Assembly (NCBI GenBank): GCA_026874595.1
Contig: CM049314.1
Span: forward strand, 310,001-374,000
From: Sipunculus nudus
Lineage: Eukaryota; Annelida; Sipuncula; Golfingiida; Sipunculidae
Reading direction: 5' to 3'
Length of the DNA: 64,000 bases
A program made the position numbers and the translations under genes. This document shows positions 10,390 through 22,676 of the stretch, piece after piece (position 1 is the stretch's first letter; the number at the start of each line of letters is the position of its first letter). Under the pieces are notes generated by a model, which worked only from the letters and a program-made list of their open reading frames with translations, ran no database searches and was not told the DNA's origin.

Positions 10390-12264
10390 TGGTACTGGAA
10401 ACACTACAACTTATCATTTTTCCGCAATATCTTAGAAAAATATTGAGCATATAACAATTTTTTTTGTCGCATCTAAAACTAGGATCATTGCCTTATTCCT
10501 TCGCACATTTAGCTTTCTGCTGCCGTTACCACGGTTACCCAATTTTGGGGTAAAACTTGACAATCTGAAAATACGGACTATACCTGCTTCTATCTCTGTT
10601 GATATTTGGGATAGAAAGGTCTGGTTTTTGGCGTTAGACAGCATTCCTCTAGTCCTAAGTCATTCAATCGCAAGTCTCGTCATATCTCGCACCGTTTCTC
10701 GTGAAACGAGAACACGTGACCATTCAAAGAAATGCCTGTAATTCTGTCATTTTTCACGCTACAGACACATGGTTTGCAGCGCTGGATAGCGGCTGACACT
10801 CGCAGTCACATTCAGGGGTCACATTGTTAGTCTCGTCAAATCTCGCGCCGTTTTTCGCCAAACCACGAAGACCCGCGCAATTGCCGCAAGTGGCGACAGG
10901 GTCCTTACGGTGGGCGGCCGGCGTGTGCAGCGGTGCGTGACGGCCTCTCCGGGCCCTGTCTATGATCATACATGTTGGAGGCACAGTCACAACTTTATTG
11001 CTTGCCGGAAATCTTCGATTTTCGCAAGCATGTTGGTCACCCGCGTATGTTTGTTTGTTTGTTTGTCTGTCTGTTTGTTTGTCTGTATGTACACGCGCTA
11101 GAGGCCACAGTTTTTAAGCAATCGCTCTGAAACTTATACATTAAGTGTAAGATCTGTTCTCCTCGGAGCCTATTGTTTTTGGTCATGATCGGTCAAAGGT
11201 CAAGGCCAGGGTCACCAAAAAACCTAAAATCATTATTTTCTTCATATCGTCGTCAATAATAATCGTAGCCGCATAATCTGTAGCTCATTTTATTCCTCAC
11301 GATGTTAGCTTTCCAAGTGCTCGCAAATTTTTCCGGTCAATGGTGACCATGGTAACGTGTTTTTGGGGGAAAATCAGAAATTTCGATATTTTCCCTTCTA
11401 AATTTTTCATTTTTAAGGCTAGAGAGTTCTAGTTTTTTGCGTCAGGTAGTATTTCATGAGCTGTTTATGATGCAATTGTAAATCTCGCAAAATCTCGCAC
11501 TATTTCTCGTCAGACGAGAGTTTTCGAGATTTCATTAAATATGACCTGAAGGTTGCATTTTATAAAAAATGGCTTTGAAATTAATGTATTTTGTGTTATT
11601 TATTAATATCTCGAAATTGTTTTTTCATTTTTTGAAAATAGCCACCAGGGGGCGTGGTACTGGAAACACTACAACTTATCATTTTTCCGCAATATCTTAG
11701 AAAAATATTGAGCATATAACAATTTTTTTTGTCGCATCTAAAACTAGGATCATTGCCTTATTCCTTCGCACATTTAGCTTTCTGCTGCCGTTACCACGGT
11801 TACCCAATTTTGGGGTAAAACTTGACAATCTGAAAATACGGACTATACCTGCTTCTATCTCTGTTGATATTTGGGATAGAAAGGTCTGGTTTTTGGCGTT
11901 AGACAGCATTCCTCTAGTCCTAAGTCATTCAATCGCAAGTCTCGTCATATCTCGCACCGTTTCTCGTGAAACGAGAACACGTGACCATTCAAAGAAATGC
12001 CTGTAATTCTGTCATTTTTCACGCTACAGACACATGGTTTGCAGCGCTGGATAGCGGCTGACACTCGCAGTCACATTCAGGGGTCACATTGTTAGTCTCG
12101 TCAAATCTCGCGCCGTTTTTCGCCAAACCACGAAGACCCGCGCAATTGCCGCAAGTGGCGACAGGGTCCTTACGGTGGGCGGCCGGCGTGTGCAGCGGTG
12201 CGTGACGGCCTCTCCGGGCCCTGTCTATGATCATACATGTTGGAGGCACAGTCACAACTTTATT

Positions 12265-12324
12265 GCTTGCCGGAAATCTTCGATTTTCGCAAGCATGTTG
12301 GTCACCCGCGTATGTTTGTTTGTT
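12265..12324 (+). repeat. 60-bp A-type stub at the A/B array junction
   Basis: An A-type inverted repeat (12265-12294) and its short TTTG run end after 60 bp and are followed directly by another arm, GCTTGCCGG, at 12325. Stubs of the same length and sequence lie at 29296, 44954, 54306 and 62389, before the D blocks. The switch occurs inside the TTTG tetranucleotide run, which points to it as the exchange site. Confidence 0.9.
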
Positions 12325-12781
12325 GCTTGCCGGAATCAGAGATTTCGACAAGTATGTTGATCAGTTCCGTTTGTTTGTTTGTCTGTATGTCCCCGCTCTA
12401 CAGGCCACAATTTTGCACCAATCGTCCTGATACTTATAGATAGAGTGTATAATCGGTTCTTCTCGGAGCCTATTGTTTTTGGTCATGATCGGTCAAGGGT
12501 CAAGGTCAGGGTCACCAAAAAGCTCAAAAACGGTTTTTTCTTCATACCTTCGTCAAAAATAGCCGTAGGCACCTAATCTGTAGCCCGTTTTATTTGCCAC
12601 TGCATGGCCACTTCCAACACTGCAAAATTGCCTCATTTCGCTGTTACCATGGTTACGCAATTTTGGGGAGAAATCATGGAATTTCGTGATATTTTTCAAA
12701 TTTGCAGCAATTTTACTGATTCTGAGATATTTTATGTAACATAAGAATATCTCGAAACGGGTTTTTCAGATTTTGGAAATG

Positions 12782-12795
12782 GCCGCCAGGGGGCG
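12782..12795 (+). promoter_or_regulatory. CTCF-like core motif, first site of B units
   Basis: GCCGCCAGGGGGCG, a one-base variant of the A/C core. Repeats at 14056, 15330, 16604, 17878 and 19152 (the last in the partial unit). Confidence 0.55.
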
Positions 12796-13238
12796 TTGCA
12801 GATGAAAAAACATGAAAATTTGTTTTGGTGCTATACCTCCAGAACTATTAAACATTGGGCCATTTCCATCACAGCACCTTAAACTAGGGTCCATGGGCTT
12901 ATTTTTGCGCACAGGTGCCAAAGTGCGCTATTGCCAGATTTCTCTATTTTTGGGGTAAAACCTTTGAATTTTGAAAATATGCAGTTTTCAGCTTCTAACT
13001 CTGTCAGTTTTTATGCTAGAGAGGTCAAAATTTTTGCATCTTGTAGCCCTTGGTGAGTTCTCGGTGATCCAACCAAAAATCTTGCAAAATCTCGCACCGT
13101 TTCTCGTCGAATGAGATTTCGCGATTTCACGGTGACATGCCCTATAGGCCACAGATATGCAGGCACCCATTTGAAACTGATACATGTTACGTCATAGACT
13201 AATATCTCGAAAGCAATTGTTTAGTTTTTGGAAAATTT

Positions 13239-13252
13239 CCGCTAGGGGGCGC
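13239..13252 (+). promoter_or_regulatory. CTCF-like core motif, second site of B units
   Basis: CCGCTAGGGGGCGCT, with the GCGCT right end typical of the extended CTCF consensus. Repeats at 14513, 15787, 17061 and 18335. The two sites of a unit are 457 bp apart on the same strand. Confidence 0.6.
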
Positions 13253-13454
13253 TGCACTGCAACCCCGTACCTACTATCATTGTTTAACCATATCTCCAAA
13301 ACTACACATGTTAGGTACATAAACTGTACACCATATGAATTGGCGTTTCATGGCCTTTCTGCCCATGACCTCTTTTGTTTAATCATACACGGTCCCCACA
13401 AATTTTAGCAACTTTGTAAAAATTAAAACCCGCATGCACAAATACATATGCCAT

Positions 13455-13472
13455 CACGCATGCATGCACGCG
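13455..13472. other. 18-bp alternating pyrimidine-purine tract (Z-DNA potential)
   Basis: CACGCATGCATGCACGCG alternates strictly pyrimidine and purine for 18 bases. Copies occur once per B unit at 13455, 14729, 16003, 17277 and 18551. Such tracts can adopt Z-form DNA under supercoiling; that is inferred. Confidence 0.5.
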
Positions 13473-16400
13473 TTTTAGTATGAAAGACAGACACGCTTTC
13501 CCGTGACTGCAAAAATTATAGCGTTCGCCGTATAAAATAAGTGACCACAGGCACTCTTTGCGGGCCGGTTTGCCATTTCTGTCGCGTTATAGTTTATTGC
13601 TTGCCGGAATCAGAGATTTCGACAAGTATGTTGATCAGTTCCGTTTGTTTGTTTGTCTGTATGTCCCCGCTCTACAGGCCACAATTTTGCACCAATCGTC
13701 CTGATACTTATAGATAGAGTGTATAATCGGTTCTTCTCGGAGCCTATTGTTTTTGGTCATGATCGGTCAAGGGTCAAGGTCAGGGTCACCAAAAAGCTCA
13801 AAAACGGTTTTTTCTTCATACCTTCGTCAAAAATAGCCGTAGGCACCTAATCTGTAGCCCGTTTTATTTGCCACTGCATGGCCACTTCCAACACTGCAAA
13901 ATTGCCTCATTTCGCTGTTACCATGGTTACGCAATTTTGGGGAGAAATCATGGAATTTCGTGATATTTTTCAAATTTGCAGCAATTTTACTGATTCTGAG
14001 ATATTTTATGTAACATAAGAATATCTCGAAACGGGTTTTTCAGATTTTGGAAATGGCCGCCAGGGGGCGTTGCAGATGAAAAAACATGAAAATTTGTTTT
14101 GGTGCTATACCTCCAGAACTATTAAACATTGGGCCATTTCCATCACAGCACCTTAAACTAGGGTCCATGGGCTTATTTTTGCGCACAGGTGCCAAAGTGC
14201 GCTATTGCCAGATTTCTCTATTTTTGGGGTAAAACCTTTGAATTTTGAAAATATGCAGTTTTCAGCTTCTAACTCTGTCAGTTTTTATGCTAGAGAGGTC
14301 AAAATTTTTGCATCTTGTAGCCCTTGGTGAGTTCTCGGTGATCCAACCAAAAATCTTGCAAAATCTCGCACCGTTTCTCGTCGAATGAGATTTCGCGATT
14401 TCACGGTGACATGCCCTATAGGCCACAGATATGCAGGCACCCATTTGAAACTGATACATGTTACGTCATAGACTAATATCTCGAAAGCAATTGTTTAGTT
14501 TTTGGAAAATTTCCGCTAGGGGGCGCTGCACTGCAACCCCGTACCTACTATCATTGTTTAACCATATCTCCAAAACTACACATGTTAGGTACATAAACTG
14601 TACACCATATGAATTGGCGTTTCATGGCCTTTCTGCCCATGACCTCTTTTGTTTAATCATACACGGTCCCCACAAATTTTAGCAACTTTGTAAAAATTAA
14701 AACCCGCATGCACAAATACATATGCCATCACGCATGCATGCACGCGTTTTAGTATGAAAGACAGACACGCTTTCCCGTGACTGCAAAAATTATAGCGTTC
14801 GCCGTATAAAATAAGTGACCACAGGCACTCTTTGCGGGCCGGTTTGCCATTTCTGTCGCGTTATAGTTTATTGCTTGCCGGAATCAGAGATTTCGACAAG
14901 TATGTTGATCAGTTCCGTTTGTTTGTTTGTCTGTATGTCCCCGCTCTACAGGCCACAATTTTGCACCAATCGTCCTGATACTTATAGATAGAGTGTATAA
15001 TCGGTTCTTCTCGGAGCCTATTGTTTTTGGTCATGATCGGTCAAGGGTCAAGGTCAGGGTCACCAAAAAGCTCAAAAACGGTTTTTTCTTCATACCTTCG
15101 TCAAAAATAGCCGTAGGCACCTAATCTGTAGCCCGTTTTATTTGCCACTGCATGGCCACTTCCAACACTGCAAAATTGCCTCATTTCGCTGTTACCATGG
15201 TTACGCAATTTTGGGGAGAAATCATGGAATTTCGTGATATTTTTCAAATTTGCAGCAATTTTACTGATTCTGAGATATTTTATGTAACATAAGAATATCT
15301 CGAAACGGGTTTTTCAGATTTTGGAAATGGCCGCCAGGGGGCGTTGCAGATGAAAAAACATGAAAATTTGTTTTGGTGCTATACCTCCAGAACTATTAAA
15401 CATTGGGCCATTTCCATCACAGCACCTTAAACTAGGGTCCATGGGCTTATTTTTGCGCACAGGTGCCAAAGTGCGCTATTGCCAGATTTCTCTATTTTTG
15501 GGGTAAAACCTTTGAATTTTGAAAATATGCAGTTTTCAGCTTCTAACTCTGTCAGTTTTTATGCTAGAGAGGTCAAAATTTTTGCATCTTGTAGCCCTTG
15601 GTGAGTTCTCGGTGATCCAACCAAAAATCTTGCAAAATCTCGCACCGTTTCTCGTCGAATGAGATTTCGCGATTTCACGGTGACATGCCCTATAGGCCAC
15701 AGATATGCAGGCACCCATTTGAAACTGATACATGTTACGTCATAGACTAATATCTCGAAAGCAATTGTTTAGTTTTTGGAAAATTTCCGCTAGGGGGCGC
15801 TGCACTGCAACCCCGTACCTACTATCATTGTTTAACCATATCTCCAAAACTACACATGTTAGGTACATAAACTGTACACCATATGAATTGGCGTTTCATG
15901 GCCTTTCTGCCCATGACCTCTTTTGTTTAATCATACACGGTCCCCACAAATTTTAGCAACTTTGTAAAAATTAAAACCCGCATGCACAAATACATATGCC
16001 ATCACGCATGCATGCACGCGTTTTAGTATGAAAGACAGACACGCTTTCCCGTGACTGCAAAAATTATAGCGTTCGCCGTATAAAATAAGTGACCACAGGC
16101 ACTCTTTGCGGGCCGGTTTGCCATTTCTGTCGCGTTATAGTTTATTGCTTGCCGGAATCAGAGATTTCGACAAGTATGTTGATCAGTTCCGTTTGTTTGT
16201 TTGTCTGTATGTCCCCGCTCTACAGGCCACAATTTTGCACCAATCGTCCTGATACTTATAGATAGAGTGTATAATCGGTTCTTCTCGGAGCCTATTGTTT
16301 TTGGTCATGATCGGTCAAGGGTCAAGGTCAGGGTCACCAAAAAGCTCAAAAACGGTTTTTTCTTCATACCTTCGTCAAAAATAGCCGTAGGCACCTAATC

Positions 16401-18694
16401 TGTAGCCCGTTTTATTTGCCACTGCATGGCCACTTCCAACACTGCAAAATTGCCTCATTTCGCTGTTACCATGGTTACGCAATTTTGGGGAGAAATCATG
16501 GAATTTCGTGATATTTTTCAAATTTGCAGCAATTTTACTGATTCTGAGATATTTTATGTAACATAAGAATATCTCGAAACGGGTTTTTCAGATTTTGGAA
16601 ATGGCCGCCAGGGGGCGTTGCAGATGAAAAAACATGAAAATTTGTTTTGGTGCTATACCTCCAGAACTATTAAACATTGGGCCATTTCCATCACAGCACC
16701 TTAAACTAGGGTCCATGGGCTTATTTTTGCGCACAGGTGCCAAAGTGCGCTATTGCCAGATTTCTCTATTTTTGGGGTAAAACCTTTGAATTTTGAAAAT
16801 ATGCAGTTTTCAGCTTCTAACTCTGTCAGTTTTTATGCTAGAGAGGTCAAAATTTTTGCATCTTGTAGCCCTTGGTGAGTTCTCGGTGATCCAACCAAAA
16901 ATCTTGCAAAATCTCGCACCGTTTCTCGTCGAATGAGATTTCGCGATTTCACGGTGACATGCCCTATAGGCCACAGATATGCAGGCACCCATTTGAAACT
17001 GATACATGTTACGTCATAGACTAATATCTCGAAAGCAATTGTTTAGTTTTTGGAAAATTTCCGCTAGGGGGCGCTGCACTGCAACCCCGTACCTACTATC
17101 ATTGTTTAACCATATCTCCAAAACTACACATGTTAGGTACATAAACTGTACACCATATGAATTGGCGTTTCATGGCCTTTCTGCCCATGACCTCTTTTGT
17201 TTAATCATACACGGTCCCCACAAATTTTAGCAACTTTGTAAAAATTAAAACCCGCATGCACAAATACATATGCCATCACGCATGCATGCACGCGTTTTAG
17301 TATGAAAGACAGACACGCTTTCCCGTGACTGCAAAAATTATAGCGTTCGCCGTATAAAATAAGTGACCACAGGCACTCTTTGCGGGCCGGTTTGCCATTT
17401 CTGTCGCGTTATAGTTTATTGCTTGCCGGAATCAGAGATTTCGACAAGTATGTTGATCAGTTCCGTTTGTTTGTTTGTCTGTATGTCCCCGCTCTACAGG
17501 CCACAATTTTGCACCAATCGTCCTGATACTTATAGATAGAGTGTATAATCGGTTCTTCTCGGAGCCTATTGTTTTTGGTCATGATCGGTCAAGGGTCAAG
17601 GTCAGGGTCACCAAAAAGCTCAAAAACGGTTTTTTCTTCATACCTTCGTCAAAAATAGCCGTAGGCACCTAATCTGTAGCCCGTTTTATTTGCCACTGCA
17701 TGGCCACTTCCAACACTGCAAAATTGCCTCATTTCGCTGTTACCATGGTTACGCAATTTTGGGGAGAAATCATGGAATTTCGTGATATTTTTCAAATTTG
17801 CAGCAATTTTACTGATTCTGAGATATTTTATGTAACATAAGAATATCTCGAAACGGGTTTTTCAGATTTTGGAAATGGCCGCCAGGGGGCGTTGCAGATG
17901 AAAAAACATGAAAATTTGTTTTGGTGCTATACCTCCAGAACTATTAAACATTGGGCCATTTCCATCACAGCACCTTAAACTAGGGTCCATGGGCTTATTT
18001 TTGCGCACAGGTGCCAAAGTGCGCTATTGCCAGATTTCTCTATTTTTGGGGTAAAACCTTTGAATTTTGAAAATATGCAGTTTTCAGCTTCTAACTCTGT
18101 CAGTTTTTATGCTAGAGAGGTCAAAATTTTTGCATCTTGTAGCCCTTGGTGAGTTCTCGGTGATCCAACCAAAAATCTTGCAAAATCTCGCACCGTTTCT
18201 CGTCGAATGAGATTTCGCGATTTCACGGTGACATGCCCTATAGGCCACAGATATGCAGGCACCCATTTGAAACTGATACATGTTACGTCATAGACTAATA
18301 TCTCGAAAGCAATTGTTTAGTTTTTGGAAAATTTCCGCTAGGGGGCGCTGCACTGCAACCCCGTACCTACTATCATTGTTTAACCATATCTCCAAAACTA
18401 CACATGTTAGGTACATAAACTGTACACCATATGAATTGGCGTTTCATGGCCTTTCTGCCCATGACCTCTTTTGTTTAATCATACACGGTCCCCACAAATT
18501 TTAGCAACTTTGTAAAAATTAAAACCCGCATGCACAAATACATATGCCATCACGCATGCATGCACGCGTTTTAGTATGAAAGACAGACACGCTTTCCCGT
18601 GACTGCAAAAATTATAGCGTTCGCCGTATAAAATAAGTGACCACAGGCACTCTTTGCGGGCCGGTTTGCCATTTCTGTCGCGTTATAGTTTATT

Positions 18695-19480
18695 GCTTGC
18701 CGGAATCAGAGATTTCGACAAGTATGTTGATCAGTTCCGTTTGTTTGTTTGTCTGTATGTCCCCGCTCTACAGGCCACAATTTTGCACCAATCGTCCTGA
18801 TACTTATAGATAGAGTGTATAATCGGTTCTTCTCGGAGCCTATTGTTTTTGGTCATGATCGGTCAAGGGTCAAGGTCAGGGTCACCAAAAAGCTCAAAAA
18901 CGGTTTTTTCTTCATACCTTCGTCAAAAATAGCCGTAGGCACCTAATCTGTAGCCCGTTTTATTTGCCACTGCATGGCCACTTCCAACACTGCAAAATTG
19001 CCTCATTTCGCTGTTACCATGGTTACGCAATTTTGGGGAGAAATCATGGAATTTCGTGATATTTTTCAAATTTGCAGCAATTTTACTGATTCTGAGATAT
19101 TTTATGTAACATAAGAATATCTCGAAACGGGTTTTTCAGATTTTGGAAATGGCCGCCAGGGGGCGTTGCAGATGAAAAAACATGAAAATTTGTTTTGGTG
19201 CTATACCTCCAGAACTATTAAACATTGGGCCATTTCCATCACAGCACCTTAAACTAGGGTCCATGGGCTTATTTTTGCGCACAGGTGCCAAAGTGCGCTA
19301 TTGCCAGATTTCTCTATTTTTGGGGTAAAACTTTTGAATTTTGAAAATATGCAGTTTTCAGCTTCTAACTCTGTCAGTTTTTATGCTGGAGAGTTCAATT
19401 TTTTTGCATCTTGTAGCCCTTGGTGAGCTCTCGGTGATCCAATCAAAAATCTTGCAAAATCTCGCACCGTTTCTCGTCAA
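18695..19480 (+). repeat. Partial sixth B unit grading into an A/C-like body
   Basis: Matches the B units up to about 19330, then accumulates differences. At about 19480 it switches to A/C-like sequence (CTCGTCAAACGAG, then CGAGATTTCATTAAATATGACC). It is a mosaic edge unit of the B array. Confidence 0.8.
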
Positions 19481-20728
19481 ACGAGAGTCTTCGAGATTTC
19501 ATTAAATATGACCTACAGGTTGCATTTTTTTAACAATGGCTTTGAAATTGATATATTTTGTGTTATTTATAAATATCTCGAAATCAGATTTTCACTTTTT
19601 GGAAATAGCCACCAGGGGGCGTGGTACCTGAAACACTGTAACATATCATTTTTCTGCAATATCTAAAATAATTTTAAACATGGCACAATTTTTATCGTTG
19701 TATCTTAAACTAGGAACATTGGCTTATTCCTCCGCACATGTAGCTTTGTGCTGCCGTTACCATGGTTACCAAATTTGTGGGTTAAACTTGACGATCTGAA
19801 AATATGCAGTTTTTGGCTTCTATCTCGGTTAATATTTATGTTTCAAGGGTCTAGTTTTTTGCATAAGGCTGCTTCCCCTTGGTTCTAAGTCATTCAATTG
19901 CAAGTCTCGTCAAATTTCGCTCTGTTTATCGACAAACGAGAAAAAACGAGATTTCACGGAAATGCTTATAACTCGGCGACTTTTACGGGTACACAGGTCT
20001 AGTTTTCGGCATTTCATAACATATGACCAGCTTGACACACCAGTAAAGAAATCAGGCCAAACCTCGCACCATATCTCGTCAAGCGAGAAAAAAACGAGAT
20101 ATCATGGAAATGTTTATAACTAGGCGACTTTTACAGCTACTCAGGTCTAGTTTTTGGCATTTGGTAACATTTGGCCAACTTGACATAGTAAAACTGCGAT
20201 ACTTGGCGAAATCTCGCACTACATCTGGTCAAATGTGGAAAAACGAGATTTCACAGAAATGCATATAAGTCGGCGACTTTCACGGCTAGACAGGTCTAGT
20301 TTTTGGCATTCATTAACATTTTGACGGCTTGACATGACAAACCTGCAAGACTGGCCAAATCTCGTCAAACGATAAAAAAGGAGATTTCACAGAAATGCTA
20401 ATAACTCGGCAACTTTTACAGCTAGACAAATGTAGTTTTCGCCATTTCATAACATTTAGAGAGTTTGATATGACAAATCTACAAGACTGGCCAAATCCTG
20501 CACCATATCTCGTCAAACGAGAAAACACGAGAGTACATGGAAATGCTTATAACTCGGCGACTTTTACAGCTAGACAGATCTAGTTTTCGCCATTTCGTAA
20601 CGTTTGGCCGTCTTGACATAATAAAACTGCTCGTCTTGCCAAATCTCGTACTTTATCTCGTCAAGCGAGAAAAAAACATGATATCACGTAAATGCTGATA
20701 ACACGGCGACTTTTGCAGCTAGTTTGTT
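19481..20728 (+). repeat. A/C-like half unit plus ~148-bp monomer array
   Basis: It begins as the second part of an A/C-type unit, with a CTCF-like core at 19608-19621 and GTTACCATGGTTACC near 19757. It continues as tandem ~148-bp monomers, with the AGTTTT(C/T)GGC or CGC word at about 20003, 20151, 20300, 20436 and 20584 (spacings 148, 149, 136, 148). Each monomer carries a CTCGTCAA(A/G)CGAG-type hairpin or a decayed form. The array stops inside a monomer, right after GCAGCTAG, where TTTGTT and an arm begin. Confidence 0.85.
19608..19621 (+). promoter_or_regulatory. CTCF-like core motif (mosaic region)
   Basis: GCCACCAGGGGGCG within diverged A/C-like sequence, same strand as all others. Confidence 0.6.
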
Positions 20729-20757
20729 GCTTGCCGAATTCAAAGATTTCGGCAAGC
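20729..20757. repeat. Inverted-repeat arm with perfect 10-bp stem
   Basis: GCTTGCCGAA (20729-20738) and TTCGGCAAGC (20748-20757) are exact reverse complements with a 9-nt loop. This is the best-preserved version of the element that starts every repeat unit. In A and C units the stem is imperfect, in D units it carries a bulged G, and other units retain only the right arm (CCGGCAAGCG). It is followed by a TCTG/TTTG run, as elsewhere. Confidence 0.85.
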
Positions 20758-20775
20758 ATGTTGGTCAGTTGCGTA

Positions 20776-20814
<39 letters not shown>

Positions 20815-21702
20815 TGGTTTGTTTGTCTGCACTGTCCTGGCCACAATTTTGCCACAATCACCTTGAAACTTTCAGAGATGATGGAGAATTTCTAGGTGCC
20901 CTATTGTTTTTGGTTAAAATAGGTTAAAGGTCAAGGTCAAGGCCATCGAAAATCCTCGAAACCTTATTTTCCTCATAACTTGGTCAAAAATTGTCGTATC
21001 AACCTCATTCTTACCCCATTTTGTTCGTCTTTCCATTGCCCATATCCTGGTATGATCAACCTTTGTTGGCCTTGTGTCACCTTGTCAGTATGTCTGTCTG
21101 TTTCAGGGTTGTTGTCAATTTTGTCAACGGCCTTGTTGTTCTTTCTGACATTTAGCACTCTCCTGCCCATAATTTTGCCACAATCACCTTGAAACTTTCA
21201 GATATGATGGGCAACCAAATTCTAGGTGCCCTATTGTTTTTGGCCCAAATAGGTCAAAGGTCAAGGTCGAGGTCATCAAAAGTATACAAAACAGGTTTTT
21301 CTTCATATCTTTGTAACTGTTAGTCGTATCTACTTGAACTATAGCTCATTTTAATCGTCATCCAATGGCCTTTCTTCTGGTGGGTACTTGACTCAAATTT
21401 GCCGTTTCCATGGTAACACATTTGCGGGGGAAAATTATCATATTTGAAAATCAATGGACTAATTTGTCAGTTTTAATGCTAGAGAGGTCTAGTTTTTTCC
21501 ATTAGGTTGCATTCGTTTAATACTACATGATTTTATTAAAAGTCTGGCAATATCTCGTAAGATAGCTCATCAAACGAGATATTTCGAGATTTCATTAATC
21601 TTGCCCTGGAGGCCACAGTTTTGCAGGAATTTTTTTAAAACTGATATATTTCAAGTCTTACCCTCGTATTTCAAATTTGTTTTTTTCATTTTTTTGGATA
21701 GG

Positions 21703-21716
21703 GCCGCTAGGGGGCG
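21703..21716 (+). promoter_or_regulatory. CTCF-like core motif (~328-bp repeat, copy 1)
   Basis: GCCGCTAGGGGGCGCT matches the extended CTCF core including the GCGCT right end. Confidence 0.6.
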
Positions 21717-22029
21717 CTGGATGCGAACCTCCCCAACATCATATATTTTAGCCATATCTCCAAAATTATAAGCCTCAATTACATAAACTATAGCTTATTT
21801 TCTTCCTCTGAGTCTTCTCCATAACCTGGTGTAGTCATCTGGTCACAATTTTTTGTCACTTTGTCAGTGTGTCTGTCTGTTTGATCGTTGTCCTCAAATT
21901 CGCCTGCTTGCTCTTGCGTCTCACATATAGCATTCTACAGCCCACAGTTTTGAAAGAATCCTTTTGAAACTATTACATCTTAAGTCTTACACTAATATCT
22001 CGAAACCAATTTTTCATTTTCTGGATATG

Positions 22030-22043
22030 GCCGCTAGGGGGCG
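22030..22043 (+). promoter_or_regulatory. CTCF-like core motif (~328-bp repeat, copy 2)
   Basis: GCCGCTAGGGGGCGCT, identical to copy 1 although the flanks differ. Confidence 0.6.
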
Positions 22044-22360
22044 CTGAACTCGAACCTCTCCCAACATATCATGCTTTGGCAATATCTCCAAAACTATAAA
22101 CCTCAGTTATATAAACTGTAGCTTTTTTCTTCCTTTGAGTCCTCTGCATACCTTGGAGTAGCCATCTGGACTCAATCTCGAGTCACTTTGTCAGTGTGTC
22201 TGTCTGTTTGTCAGTTGTTCTCAAATTCGCCTGCTTGCTGGTTCTTGCGTCTCACATATAGCATTCTATAGGCCACAGTTTTGATGGAATCCTTTTGAAA
22301 CTATTACACCTTATGTCTTACACTAATATCTCGAAATAAATTTTTCATTTTCCGGATATG

Positions 22361-22374
22361 GCCACTAGTGGGCG
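22361..22374 (+). promoter_or_regulatory. CTCF-like core motif (~328-bp repeat, copy 3)
   Basis: GCCACTAGTGGGCGCT; one G-to-T change in the G run, so a weaker match. Confidence 0.45.
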
Positions 22375-22662
22375 CTGCACACAACCCTCACACACATACC
22401 ATTGTATTGGCCATATCTCTACACCCAAAGCCTCAGTTACATAAACTATAGCTTATTTTCTTCCTTTGAGTCTTCTCCATAACCTGATTAAGGCATGTGG
22501 TTTCAATCTTCTGTCACTTTCTCAGTGTGTCCATCTGTTTGTCCGTTATCCTCAAAGTCGCCTGCTTGCTGGTTCTTACGCCTTACATATAGCATTCTAC
22601 AGGCCACAGCTTTGACGGAATCCTTTTGAAACTGGGACATCTCATGTCATACTCTAATAATA

Positions 22663-22676
22663 GTCCGCTAGAGGGC
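22663..22676 (+). promoter_or_regulatory. CTCF-like core motif (~328-bp repeat, copy 4)
   Basis: GTCCGCTAGAGGGCGCTA; the AGAGGGCGCT form is common among known CTCF sites. The sequence just before it is shortened relative to the other copies. Confidence 0.55.

Larger units (their letters stand above)
9757..12264 (+). repeat. A array 1: two 1265-bp units
   Basis: Unit 1 starts with a CCGGCAAGCG arm. Unit 2 starts at 11000 with the full inverted repeat GCTTGC...GCAAGC. The bodies are the same wherever compared and the period is 1265. Unit order: arm, TTTG/TCTG run, CGGTCAAAGGTCA cluster (9925), GTGACCATGGTAAC (10078), hairpin monomer, CTCF-like core (10376, 11641), second X-box-like site, two more monomers, GC-rich tail, then the next arm. 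No protein-coding gene is supported. Confidence 0.95.
12325..18694 (+). repeat. B array: five complete 1274-bp units
   Basis: Units start at 12325, 13599, 14873, 16147 and 17421. I saw no differences between the five wherever I compared them. Order: arm GCTTGCCGG...GACAAG, TTTG run, CGGTCAAGGGTCAAGGTCA cluster, GTTACCATGGTTAC, first CTCF-like core, hairpin monomer, a module related to the ~328-bp repeats at 21600-22900 with a second CTCF-like core, then a tail with an 18-bp alternating purine-pyrimidine tract. B units lack the GC-rich tail of A and C units. No gene is supported. Confidence 0.97.
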
